A stretch of 32,012 nt of DNA from Fulvivirga marina (GTDB lineage Bacteria > Bacteroidota > Bacteroidia > Cytophagales > Cyclobacteriaceae): NCBI RefSeq assembly GCF_016775155.1, contig NZ_JAEUGD010000044.1:1-32012 (forward strand). The letters run 5' to 3'. The notes under the pieces were generated by a model. That model worked only from the letters and a program-made list of their open reading frames with translations, did not search any database and was not told the DNA's origin. The translations under genes and the position numbers were made by a program. Positions 11,601 through 18,902 of this stretch are shown here, piece after piece; the stretch's first letter is position 1, and every line of letters begins with the position of its first letter.

Positions 11601-12109
11601 TGAATAAATGCCAAATCATTAGAATCAGAAACATGTGGTGAACTAATATGCCTAGCACTATAAATTGAATGTAGATCAATTGCATTTTCGACGACCTTAT
11701 CGAAAGATTCAGCAAGCTGGTTTACTTTGGCGTATTTTTCTAATCGCCCCAGTTCACCATCTTCTACAACAACTCGGGGATTATTAAGTATTTCAAAAAC
11801 GTTAAAGAATTTCCTTTTATGCTCATCTCTCATCCCCACGTTAATTGGTACTGGGATAATTCCTCCTAAAATACATCCCCAAAACAGGACTATAAAATTA
11901 TGGTTGTCCTGAACCTGGAGAATCAGTTTTTCTCCAGGCAACATCCCTTCCATTCTCAAATAAGACATAACCCGGATAGACTTATTATATAAATCAGCGT
12001 ATGAAACGAAGTTTTCCTGTTCCGTTGATTTAACAAAAAAAATACCTCCTAAATCTTTTTTTCTTATAGTCAATATGTCGACAAGAGTACTTGCTGAATC
12101 AATATCCAT
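5633..12109 (-). CDS. NRPS, FAAL-T-C-A(Asn)-T-E: N-acyl-D-asparaginyl prodrug module
   Basis: 2158 residues. Residues 1-590: fatty-acyl-AMP ligase (SSGSTGDAKG at 172-181; WMPLTHDMGLIG). First carrier domain: GGNSL with Ser613. Condensation domain: HHAICDG at 794-800. Adenylation domain: YTSGTTGKPKG from 1268, and specificity residues D1314, L1315, T1318, K1355, I1383, G1385, E1410, V1418, G1419 plus the A10 lysine, read as DLTKIGEVGK against DLTKLGEVGK for Asn. Second carrier domain: GGDSI with Ser1660. Last domain: HHLIIDG at 1836-1842 and an E-S-H-G-R segment, typical of epimerases. The protein should activate a fatty acid, couple it to Asn and epimerise to D-Asn. There is no thioesterase, reductase or downstream condensation domain. 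It is the last gene of the operon, 24 bp after a methyltransferase gene, and its stop lies 2 bp from that of the convergent peptidase-exporter. Confidence 0.93.
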   Translation of the reverse strand: MDIDSASTLVDILTIRKKDLGGIFFVKSTEQENFVSYADLYNKSIRVMSYLRMEGMLPGEKLILQVQDNHNFIVLFWGCILGGIIPVPINVGMRDEHKRKFFNVFEILNNPRVVVEDGELGRLEKYAKVNQLAESFDKVVENAIDLHSIYSARHISSPHVSDSNDLAFIQFSSGSTGDAKGVMLTHRNILSNIRMSKQCSYHSSMDKMLSWMPLTHDMGLIGFHLNPMYCGMDHVLIPTDLFIRRPTIWMDKSSEHKATILCSPNFGYTYLLKQLRSDFNYEWDLSCVRLIYNGAEPISANICRNFSAYMSRYGLRVQAMYPVYGLAEATLAVSFSDMHSEVKSISLDRRKLKIDYPIVEINEEDSNSITLVKVGQKSSYACDIRLTNEQDSTVGNGRIGHVQIRGDNVTSGYFNNDLANKKLFAEPGWLKTGDIGVFVGEDFYIVGRSKDVIFINGQNIHPHDVERVLISQADLEYGKVVVTNSSSNEMVDTVLVFVLFKGDEKKFVTILKSIRVILADNFDFNAIQIIPVKKIPKTTSGKVERFRMAKMYDNGEFNDTLARIDSYLPEIFRFTESKHMNEVETELVNIWRDILGHESFGLEDNFIQSGGNSLKVGQLSQRLNQAFNIAFTFEELYLAGSIKQLSSKIRTGYKDNHVDKPIPKSERSIGHPATEAQKRIYYAWSLDRNGTLYNIPVALKIIGSVDDQKLMNVFRQLADRHRVLRSVFKLDQEQLTFSIISQNQPEFEVVDGINNIDQYLRECVMPFDLHSGPLYRAKLLKTKDHRSFIYLDIHHAICDGISVRVLTEELIALYSDSHVSPLEIDFVDFVDWKLDKEGDFNPKCDAYWRQVFNSPLERLDFSAPGSHLSVLDFQGSKRRFFLGKEITSKIKGFANKEGVTPFMLLFSIYSILLSKYTKAEDFVIGIPTAGRKHEKLNNVVGMLVNNLALRCTLEPNIIFKDYLGLVRDSFIGAFDHQEISFDRISELIQAISEESGNSPFNTMFTYHHLPKRVDGDEISLEHYYIDNPTSKFDLSFEFFEEAEGIELYIEYKNQLFDRESIDSLYAYLVHLISQVFSDLNIRLSKLSLLGKNKLFDSIYQPLNNQTLDIPPVTIQHLFDYQVQKTPNRIALKDANNEGVFTYLQLQSIANKLANQLIKMELGTAKPIVVLLDQSPEFIISILAILKSGNHFVPVDMSLPDKRIAYIIDNCGAEVIISNKNIIEDEGYDIIDELPKDLRLIDMANESFNEESDKIVDIGSASDLAYIIYTSGTTGKPKGVTVMHRSLVNYVYTTSNYYTGGGNFTFPFYTSISFDLTLTSIFVPLLSGNSIVTYPQIQQELTLSRVIEDNKIDVIKATPSHLRVLKELSFFKDQTNQSKIKKVIVGGEQLLTKDAEKLIELLGEEVEIFNEYGPTEATVGCMIHKYDPSESKQTVVSIGKPLPNSRIYLLDKFQQPMPKGLEGEIYIAGACLASGYLKDEKLTASRFIPDCFHSDELMYKTGDLGRMLPDGNLEFLGRIDRQTKVNGFRIELEEIESTLLAIHEVKDAAVLLMEKGGSTFIYAYVVYNEGSEALTAEIEEWLSLSLPYYMMPHQVIPVNNIPFTNNGKVAYDKLIRIDTKSDELIQPRNAVESKIWKVWSEVLSIDKFGISDKFYNLGGDSIKAIQVTSRLINQQIEITVKDILTFQTIEQIAKQATFNNKSQQYPQGLVRDQVNLFPIQRWFLDQEFDNPSWYNQSVLLKFKMKVDREIVGKSFENLIHHHDGLRLYYDAKDNVLNSDDTLVKRQLSIEEYYLDSIDDLKIICDEIRGSINLTEAPLFRLAIIRCGREEMLFITVHHLIIDGISWRILLEDFYNLYIAKIKGAKIDLPFKTAPLNRWYEQISNKKIDDLEDKISSWKNIDNQTSPLPIENPDIDWRSKDARIIETKLSDEWTDFLLNISHKNYNADPQTLILVALLRSLKKTMNQSRFTIDIESHGRHIDNIDVSRTIGWFTSLFPVQFALDSNLIGNNIIEVKNQLSHGHSYGFDYGIFKYLRSNKTSGDMSTLSEIRFNYLGSFQREANNDLFEIVSTSTGAEIALENRMTTKLDFVCLIVNNELKMSVSYNSKTHKSSLIELMMENFNSELIKIVEHIEQTDDLVLAASDFDAELDQDELDSLFN

Positions 12110-12133
12110 AATATGCGATCGTTAAAACGTTTA

Positions 12134-12931
12134 TTAGAGCGATTTGTCAGCCTTTTTTGATAGGTATAATACGCAATGAATTTTCAAATCAAGAAATCCA
12201 TTGGATAAATCAAACCATCTTTTTAATTCATCATTAAACAGATTGGTGTGTTCTACGTTCAAATTTTGGTACCCTAGTCCGGTCTTAAGAAAACCCAAGA
12301 ATGTGTCAAAGGTATATCGTTTTTGCCAAGGAAAGATATTTAAATTAGTTTCTGAGAATTGCCCGCTATGAATAATTTCTTGTTCAAATGCCTTTATCTG
12401 ATTATTTACTTGTTGCTCTGTTTTAAAAGTTAAGACGTTATACTGCTTGCACAGATTCGACAGATCATTACATAATTCAGTCTCATCATTTAAATACATA
12501 TTCCAGAACAGCCCCATATACCCCCCATGGTTTAGAGATTGCGATACTTTCACATATCTCAAACCTAAAGGCACCCAATGCAGTGCCTGCCCAGAGATAA
12601 TCAATTTGAACCTCTTACCCTCATTATTCCAGTTCTCGAAACGTTCGATATAATAGCTGATCTTTTTGGGTTTTATAAGTTTACCTTTACATATCTCTAC
12701 CAAGCTGGCTCCGGGCTCTATGCATACCATTGGATAATCTTGTGCGAAAAACTGAGTTGCTTCACCATTTCCTGATCCAATCTCGAGAATCTCATCACCG
12801 GGTTGGATTTTAGATTTCTTGATAATCTCATCGATAAGATCTAGAGGATATGTGGTGCAGTACTTATCATAAAGTTTTGCACATCTATCGAACTGGAGAC
12901 TTTGTTCTTCTAATGTAAGAGCCAGTTTCAT
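12134..12931 (-). CDS. Class I SAM-dependent methyltransferase
   Basis: 265 residues with SAM-binding motif I EIGSGNGEA at 50-58, a following acidic strand end (MVCIEPGASL) and a QALHWV segment, all typical of the small-molecule Methyltransf_11/25 group. The substrate atom (O, N or C) cannot be read from sequence. It starts 6 bp after the permease stop and ends 24 bp before the NRPS start, so it is co-transcribed with both. No membrane segments; cytoplasmic. A tailoring role on the metabolite core or sugar is the simplest reading. Confidence 0.82.
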   Translation of the reverse strand: MKLALTLEEQSLQFDRCAKLYDKYCTTYPLDLIDEIIKKSKIQPGDEILEIGSGNGEATQFFAQDYPMVCIEPGASLVEICKGKLIKPKKISYYIERFENWNNEGKRFKLIISGQALHWVPLGLRYVKVSQSLNHGGYMGLFWNMYLNDETELCNDLSNLCKQYNVLTFKTEQQVNNQIKAFEQEIIHSGQFSETNLNIFPWQKRYTFDTFLGFLKTGLGYQNLNVEHTNLFNDELKRWFDLSNGFLDLKIHCVLYLSKKADKSL

Positions 12932-12937
12932 AATATC

Positions 12938-15361
12938 TTATTCCTCTTTAAGTGATTTGCTAGGGTTTAGAGTAACCGCTTTAATACAATTGTAACCTAT
13001 TGATAAAAAAATCACAACCAAAAGAACAATAAAGGGAATTATAAAATCCATCATTCGAATATTGACAGAAAAAGCAAAGTTTTCCAACCATTTTTTCATA
13101 ATCATGTAGGAGATGCATCCACCAATAACGCTGCTTATAATAGCCTCTATACCAAGCCCTTTAAAAAGCCGTAACAGAATATTTTGTGGATTTGCGCCAA
13201 ATACTTTTCGAATAGCAATCTCCTTATTGTGCTTTTGCACTTTATATGCTGATAGCGCCAGCAAACCCATTCCAGAAATGATAATTGCAATCCAACTAAA
13301 AATATTGACTAATGAACTAAATATTTCAATATCATTATATTGTTTGTTAAACTTCGCATTTGATAACTCATATTCAAATGGATTTAACGGAAAAATTTCT
13401 TCATATTTTTTCTTGACTTGAGATAATGTATTTGGATAATTATAACCATCTAGCTGAAGGGTTACATAACCAAATGGACTCTGGTTGTAACTAAAAAATA
13501 TTGGTTCAAACGATTCTCGTAGAGATAAATGGTTATAGTTAGAAATAACACCTATAATAGTATATTCATTTTTCATAAAAATTACTCTTTCGTTAATAGC
13601 CTCACTTGGGCTAGAAAGATCAAGAAGTTCAAGAGCCGCTTCGTTTATAATGATATTCTCCTTCTCCTTAGAAATATTTGATGAAAAATTACGGCCTTCA
13701 AGAAGTTTTATTTCGTAGGTATTAATGAAATTCTCATCAACATCAATCTTAAATATATTATTGCCGTGCACATCAGTTCTACTAGTTAAACGTATACCCC
13801 CTGAGGTTGTCAAATGTTCTCCGGGAACAGAGGAAGAAAATGAAGCATCAATTACATCAGAGTTATTTTTAATTTCGTTTACGAAAACCGAGGCTTTTTC
13901 AAAATAAAGACTATCAATATTACCCGGGCTCTTAATTGATATCCTATTGGTCAGCATCATGCCTGTATCCTGCTTTTTCATAAAATCTATCTGCCTCTCA
14001 ATCACAAGAGTGCATGTGATAATCAAAAATGAAATGATAAATTGTAAGTAGATTAGCGTATTTTGAAAGATTAAATTCCTTTTGGACGTTCGAAATTTGG
14101 TTCCAAGAACATCAATAGGACGTTTGGCTGCTATTAGCCACGCTGGATAAAATGATGGCAATGTGCTTAAAAAAATCAAGCCTACTATAACCATAAGAAT
14201 TGTTCCAATGTAGTCGGGCATTACAGAGCTCAAATTTTTGTTTAATAGATTTTCAAAATTTGACTGTGTAACCCAAACAAATAGTAAACTAATGATCAGC
14301 GCAACGATGTTGAATAATAAGGATTCGTAAAAAAATTGCGCTATTAATCTTTTTTGTGACGATCCCAATACCTTTTTTATACCGACCTCATTGGCCCTTT
14401 CTGAAGATCTAAAGGAAAATAAATTGATATAATTAATCCAAGCCATTCCCAAAACCAAAAAGGCAATAATGCTAAGAAAGTAGATTTGCCGTCTTGAGCC
14501 TGTTGGCCCTATCTCAGCTCTCAAATCAGAATCAAGATATATTTCCTCTAAAGGCTGCAAGAAAATGGAGATGGTTGATTCTTCTCCATAAAGCAACTTT
14601 AAAACGGCATCCATTTTATCATCAAGATTACCTTTGACAAGGGGTTGGGTTGTTTTTATATAGGTATGAAACTGACTCCACCATTTGCTATAATGCGGTC
14701 CATTGGTCTTAATAGTCATGTAAGAAACCAGAAAATCGAATTGAATATGTGAATTGGCAGGAACATCCGCAATAATAGCCTCAACACTCAAATTATCTTC
14801 ACCCAAATTATCATACTCAATCAGCTTTCCGATCATTTGATTATATGGAATATTACCAAACATTTTCTTTGCTAGAGAAGAAGTAAGAATAAGGGAGTTA
14901 GGAGCTTTGAGGTTAGGGTCACCTTCTAATACTTCAAATGAAAAAATATCAAAGAAACTAGAGTCAGCATAAAATCCCTTCCCTTCATTTGCAGAGTATT
15001 TCACCTCTCCTCCTTCTTGATACGTGAAAACGCTAAAAGGTCTTGCAATTACCACATCAAACAATCTGGTATAATGTGTTATTTCAGGAATTTCCTGTTG
15101 GAGAAGTGGTCCCATGATAGGGACGTTTGAGGCATATAAGCTAGTGTTATCTCCTGCTTCATCAACTTCGCCCCAGTTAAATCCTACCCTGTATATTCTT
15201 TTTGAGTCAACATTAAACTTATCATAGTTAACTTCGAATATGATGTATTCCGCAATATAAAAGAAGCTTATGAATCCAATGCTCAACCCAATCAAGTTAA
15301 GTAAGTTGAAAATAGGTTTTTTGAAAAAGTTTCGTATAGCAAGTTTTAAAAAAAGTTTCAT
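12938..15361 (-). CDS. FtsX/MacB-like ABC transporter permease
   Basis: 807 residues with the duplicated layout of Bacteroidota FtsX-like permeases: a transmembrane segment near residues 20-45, a large periplasmic MacB-type domain, three membrane segments between about 285 and 410, a single one near 430-450 beginning the second half, another periplasmic domain, and three final segments after about residue 680. The second permease half contains the typical EIAIRKVFGA coupling segment; the first has NEVGIKKVLGS. The partner ATPase (MacB/LolD type) is not encoded in the window, so it must use one from elsewhere. Such permeases often serve efflux or stress response to antimicrobials; here, embedded in the operon 2 bp after a glycosyltransferase gene, a second export or self-protection function is likely but unproven. 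Confidence 0.87.
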   Translation of the reverse strand: MKLFLKLAIRNFFKKPIFNLLNLIGLSIGFISFFYIAEYIIFEVNYDKFNVDSKRIYRVGFNWGEVDEAGDNTSLYASNVPIMGPLLQQEIPEITHYTRLFDVVIARPFSVFTYQEGGEVKYSANEGKGFYADSSFFDIFSFEVLEGDPNLKAPNSLILTSSLAKKMFGNIPYNQMIGKLIEYDNLGEDNLSVEAIIADVPANSHIQFDFLVSYMTIKTNGPHYSKWWSQFHTYIKTTQPLVKGNLDDKMDAVLKLLYGEESTISIFLQPLEEIYLDSDLRAEIGPTGSRRQIYFLSIIAFLVLGMAWINYINLFSFRSSERANEVGIKKVLGSSQKRLIAQFFYESLLFNIVALIISLLFVWVTQSNFENLLNKNLSSVMPDYIGTILMVIVGLIFLSTLPSFYPAWLIAAKRPIDVLGTKFRTSKRNLIFQNTLIYLQFIISFLIITCTLVIERQIDFMKKQDTGMMLTNRISIKSPGNIDSLYFEKASVFVNEIKNNSDVIDASFSSSVPGEHLTTSGGIRLTSRTDVHGNNIFKIDVDENFINTYEIKLLEGRNFSSNISKEKENIIINEAALELLDLSSPSEAINERVIFMKNEYTIIGVISNYNHLSLRESFEPIFFSYNQSPFGYVTLQLDGYNYPNTLSQVKKKYEEIFPLNPFEYELSNAKFNKQYNDIEIFSSLVNIFSWIAIIISGMGLLALSAYKVQKHNKEIAIRKVFGANPQNILLRLFKGLGIEAIISSVIGGCISYMIMKKWLENFAFSVNIRMMDFIIPFIVLLVVIFLSIGYNCIKAVTLNPSKSLKEE

Positions 15362-15363
15362 TA

Positions 15364-16605
15364 CTAAGTTTTTTTATTGTCTATAATCAATTCAACTAAA
15401 CGACTACTTCCATTCTTTTTTGTACGCAAGGATGTTTCCTCCAGCTCTTTCTTTTTATTCAGTACATCTATAAAATCATTTCGCCATGTTTCGCCCAAAT
15501 TCCTTCTGACGGGGCCATCTAAAGGGTGTTCACCAAGGTTTGTCAAGCTATCTTTATGGATTTTCCTGATATAAAGAAATTCATCAATATTTTGAACCCT
15601 TAAAACAAAATGGCATCGGTATAAGAATTGAGTGTCATTGGCGAATTTTCTATCCGTTGAATAACCTCCCACCTTCTTAAATCCTGACACTGATGTGATT
15701 GCTGTAGAATGAAGGAGAGGAAATGCTGGCTTTGTTATCAAAGCTAAATTTACATCCAAGGGAAATCTTTTCACTCTCAGGGTCTCGGTTATCTCGTCAT
15801 ATATGACCTCATGAGAACCAATCATATGATTTTCATCCAACATCCTTTGAGTTAATTTAGTAAGCCTATCTGTTGTAGAAAGATCATCTGAATCTTGATA
15901 CAAAATGAAGCCATCTGACAATTGATTAATTAAATGTTCTCTAATTACAAATGGTCCTTTATGAGATGGTTCGCTTTTGTAGAACTCCCATTGATTATAT
16001 GATTCAATTAACTCCTGATATAGCGTTTTCGAATCCTCGTAATCATCAAAACCGATCATTACGTTATAATTTTGTTGTGGAAATGTTGTCAAAAGATTAA
16101 GGCAGGCTTCTAGGTCTCTTGCACTACCCTTATGAGGCAATATGATATTCACTCTTTCACCATTTTCAATTGAAATTGGGTTATCCCGATAAGGTAGTTG
16201 AACCACTTCCAATCGAAATGGTTTAATAGTCAAATCGTAAATCCACGAAACAATGTGGTAGGCCCATTTTTCAAATGGCAGATGAAATAATTCATTGAAT
16301 CTACCTGAAAGTATATTCCCAGAACACACAAAGCTCATAAGCTCACCCTGCTCCAAGCCAGAGAATTTGGGCAAATCCAGCCTCTTGGTAAGCAGGAAGA
16401 TGCAATTATCCGAGCTCTCACAAAATCCAGAAGAGAAAAATGTACCAATTTCTTCTTCCAGATCCTTTTGAATCAGACCAACAAAACTATAAGGAAACTC
16501 TTTTAGTTTAGGGATATCTTGAAGCGAGGAGATTTCAAATTCATCAAGTCGATCAGTGGTTATAAATATTGAAAAGTTATTGCTAACAGGGAAATTTATC
16601 AACAC
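15364..16605 (-). CDS. GT2-like glycosyltransferase with extra N-terminal domain
   Basis: 413 residues. The C-terminal two-thirds from about residue 152 is a GT-A fold: VNIILPHKGS opens the nucleotide-binding strand and DSDD at 238-241 is the DxD-type metal/nucleotide-sugar site, followed by a segment like the acceptor region of GT2 enzymes. The first 150 residues are not recognisable to me; they look soluble and may be a partner- or acceptor-binding domain. The start overlaps the preceding glycosyltransferase gene by 7 bp, which implies translational coupling. It is the last of four consecutive glycosyltransferase genes. Donor and acceptor are unknown. Confidence 0.72.
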   Translation of the reverse strand: MLINFPVSNNFSIFITTDRLDEFEISSLQDIPKLKEFPYSFVGLIQKDLEEEIGTFFSSGFCESSDNCIFLLTKRLDLPKFSGLEQGELMSFVCSGNILSGRFNELFHLPFEKWAYHIVSWIYDLTIKPFRLEVVQLPYRDNPISIENGERVNIILPHKGSARDLEACLNLLTTFPQQNYNVMIGFDDYEDSKTLYQELIESYNQWEFYKSEPSHKGPFVIREHLINQLSDGFILYQDSDDLSTTDRLTKLTQRMLDENHMIGSHEVIYDEITETLRVKRFPLDVNLALITKPAFPLLHSTAITSVSGFKKVGGYSTDRKFANDTQFLYRCHFVLRVQNIDEFLYIRKIHKDSLTNLGEHPLDGPVRRNLGETWRNDFIDVLNKKKELEETSLRTKKNGSSRLVELIIDNKKT

Positions 16606-17345
16606 AGTTCATCTATCTTAAGATTAAACAATTCTTTAAAATTAGGTTGATGAATCTCTTTTCCAACAATCTTATTCAAGACATTATTATTATGTACGGC
16701 TTGAAGCCATAGATGATCTGAGGATACTTGTTCAAGAGGAAAATCACCTAATTCAAAATAATGCCTATGTTCTCTATGAAAAACGGTAAGTATTTCTGAG
16801 TTCCTTTTAAGATGTTCAATAAGTGAAATAAAAGGATTACTTTCATTATATACTTCAAAAAGTTGATTGTTTTTGATTGACCATTGCAATCCTTTAGGGA
16901 AATTAATGGCCACAAGTTCCTGAGGTAAAAAAGATTGCTGAATCCTTTCGATATAATCATCGCGGAAAGCATCATCATTGTCAATTCTAGTTGTTATCAG
17001 ATACTCAGAACCTTCATCAATCAAGGGTTTTATTTGATCTTTCAGTCTCTCGTTAAACTCATCGATTCCGTTAAGATATCGAATGTAAAATGAGCTATGC
17101 CTTGACATTAATGCTTCCAGCTGCTGCCTAAAAATGGGCTTAGTGTCAGAATCCAAAAAAATAACCCATTTGAAATTAGTAACGGTTTGATTAGCTAATG
17201 ATGGGTAACAAATTTTTTTGAACAGATCGATTCTATGTTCCATCCATTGGTCTGTACGAACTTCTTTTCCTAATTTGTCAACCAGCCATTCATGATTCTT
17301 GATATTGAATCTCGTGATTACGATATGAGTAAAAATACCATTCAT
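16599..17345 (-). CDS. Putative rhamnosyltransferase-like glycosyltransferase
   Basis: 248 residues that match the pattern of the 'putative rhamnosyl transferase' group (Rhamno_transf-like): an N-terminal THIVITRFN strand, WVIFLDSDT at 60-68, and TRIDNDDA at 119-126, where the acidic cluster should hold the metal and nucleotide sugar. No membrane segment or signal. Rhamnose as donor is only a family label. It overlaps both neighbours (4 bp upstream, 7 bp downstream), so it belongs to a tightly coupled glycosyltransferase set. A glycan chain or multiple single-sugar decorations on the metabolite are both possible. Confidence 0.7.
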   Translation of the reverse strand: MNGIFTHIVITRFNIKNHEWLVDKLGKEVRTDQWMEHRIDLFKKICYPSLANQTVTNFKWVIFLDSDTKPIFRQQLEALMSRHSSFYIRYLNGIDEFNERLKDQIKPLIDEGSEYLITTRIDNDDAFRDDYIERIQQSFLPQELVAINFPKGLQWSIKNNQLFEVYNESNPFISLIEHLKRNSEILTVFHREHRHYFELGDFPLEQVSSDHLWLQAVHNNNVLNKIVGKEIHQPNFKELFNLKIDELC

Positions 17346-18085
17346 TCGACATTTGGTTTCAAATCAAATTTTTCAAAAAGAATCTTCCTGTTCTTACGTG
17401 TCATATCGCCATCATTCCAATCGGGTGTATGAGGGTGCTTAAGGTGCAGGTAAACTAAGTCAGGAGATTTAATCAAATACCTTTCTTCACCCAAATAGCG
17501 ATGTATAATATCTTGATCTTCACAACCCCATCCTACATATGCTTCATCCCATCCATTTATCTCTTCAAGTCTAGTTCTTTTAAAAAAAGGTAGCACTCCA
17601 AATCTATGTTTATTTATAAGTTGATCAAACATAAATCCTTCATGCAGATCTTCCTTAGCAATTGAAGCTCTACTTTGCAGCAAGCTAAGTTGATCCGGTC
17701 TAAAACTTTCAAGATCAGTATCGACTCTGAAACCAGTAACTAACATTATGTCGCTTTGATTTGCTAATGCCAAGTGCAATGAGAATGATAAATTATATGG
17801 CACCAAATCGACATCAAATGGCGTTACATACTTACTTTCTGACAGTTCCAACCCAGCATTTAGAATTCTTGACTTATTAAAAGGACCGTCCTCCTTCAAA
17901 TGTAGATATTTCATATTGACCAAGTCAAGTTTTCGGAGCCATTCGGTGCTCTCCTCGCTAGACTCAACAACAATCAATTCCAAGTTACCTTTGGTAAGAT
18001 TCTGGCATTCTTGATACCATTCAACAAGGGCTTCTATTTGAGCTGGTCTATCACGATAAGCTACCAAGAGTGATAAATCTTTCAT
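17342..18085 (-). CDS. Galactosyltransferase-type GT (GWGxEDxD motif)
   Basis: 247 residues. An N-terminal GT-A strand (LSLLVAYRDR), DVD at 91-93 for metal-nucleotide binding, and GWGCEDQD at 185-192, the hallmark of the Glyco_transf_7C acceptor-side motif found in beta-4-galactosyl- and polypeptide GalNAc-transferases. The sugar transferred cannot be deduced. It begins 4 bp after the stop of a related gene with the same motif (18090-18902), suggesting an old duplication with divergence, and overlaps the next gene by 4 bp. Confidence 0.75.
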   Translation of the reverse strand: MKDLSLLVAYRDRPAQIEALVEWYQECQNLTKGNLELIVVESSEESTEWLRKLDLVNMKYLHLKEDGPFNKSRILNAGLELSESKYVTPFDVDLVPYNLSFSLHLALANQSDIMLVTGFRVDTDLESFRPDQLSLLQSRASIAKEDLHEGFMFDQLINKHRFGVLPFFKRTRLEEINGWDEAYVGWGCEDQDIIHRYLGEERYLIKSPDLVYLHLKHPHTPDWNDGDMTRKNRKILFEKFDLKPNVE

Positions 18086-18089
18086 TCGA

Positions 18090-18902
18090 CTAAAACCCGA
18101 TCAAATTATGACGGTTACGTTCAATATCCGATTGATAGGTTCCCTTGAACCGATTATTGTCATAATTGCGCAAAGCTTGCCTAAACATATGATCTCTACT
18201 GGTCCATCGGTCTTTTTCTGGATAATTACCGGTTCTTGCCTCATCATCATGCGATATATGTTGGGCATATCCATGAAACACACGTTTAAGGCCTGCTCCA
18301 AGGGTTAGTCTGCTTATCATATCTTGGTCTTCCCAACCCCAGCCCAGCAAGTCACCATTGTATCCGTCAATGGATAAGAAATCTTGTTTTTTGACAAACA
18401 ATAATCCTGGTGCATTTCTATAACCGTTTTCAGAATCTTCTTCTTGATCAACGATTTTTAATTCACGACCATCAGCAGTGCGTATTCTTAGTTCATACCC
18501 AAAATTTGTAACGTGATTATTTCCTATACTGTTTACTTCCGTTTCGGTCACACCTACCAAATTACCAAAAAAGCCCTCATCAGCTTTAAATTTTGTGCAT
18601 AGCTCATGTATTTGAATGGGATCAAGAATGATATCACAATCACAAAAAAACAGGATTTCATTGGACGCGTAACTCGCTCCAATATTTGCAGCAACTGTCT
18701 TATGAAAAAACTCTTGCTGTTCTACATGAATAACCTTCAGATAATCAATTTTATCAGAAATTAAATCATTCAACATTTTGCCATCACCACCGAAATTCAC
18801 AATGATGATCTCTCCATTAAGCAGCTTAACAGTCTCTAAAAATGATGGTAATGCACGATCAATCTCTTTTCTATCGCGCCAAGTAATTATCATTGAAAGC
18901 AT
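18090..18902 (-). CDS. Galactosyltransferase-type GT (GWGxEDxD motif), paralogue of the next gene
   Basis: 270 residues from the ATG at 18902 (ATG 18893 also possible; upstream starts would run deep into the transketolase gene and add a non-family leader). DCD at 88-90 is the metal site and GWGWEDQD at 187-194 is the Glyco_transf_7C motif. The start overlaps the transketolase C-subunit gene by about 32 bp. It shares fold and motif with the gene at 17342-18085 but is otherwise divergent, so the two may use different acceptors. Soluble, without an obvious membrane anchor, which favours cytoplasmic work on a small molecule over cell-surface glycan assembly. Confidence 0.75.
   Translation of the reverse strand: MLSMIITWRDRKEIDRALPSFLETVKLLNGEIIIVNFGGDGKMLNDLISDKIDYLKVIHVEQQEFFHKTVAANIGASYASNEILFFCDCDIILDPIQIHELCTKFKADEGFFGNLVGVTETEVNSIGNNHVTNFGYELRIRTADGRELKIVDQEEDSENGYRNAPGLLFVKKQDFLSIDGYNGDLLGWGWEDQDMISRLTLGAGLKRVFHGYAQHISHDDEARTGNYPEKDRWTSRDHMFRQALRNYDNNRFKGTYQSDIERNRHNLIGF

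Noticed and set aside
13113-13421. 102-residue plus-strand open frame
   Set aside because: Antisense to the FtsX-like permease; composition mirrors membrane-segment codons and no family match is visible.
16748-16984. 78-residue minus-strand open frame
   Set aside because: Same strand but a different frame inside the rhamnosyltransferase-like gene, which has clear motifs.
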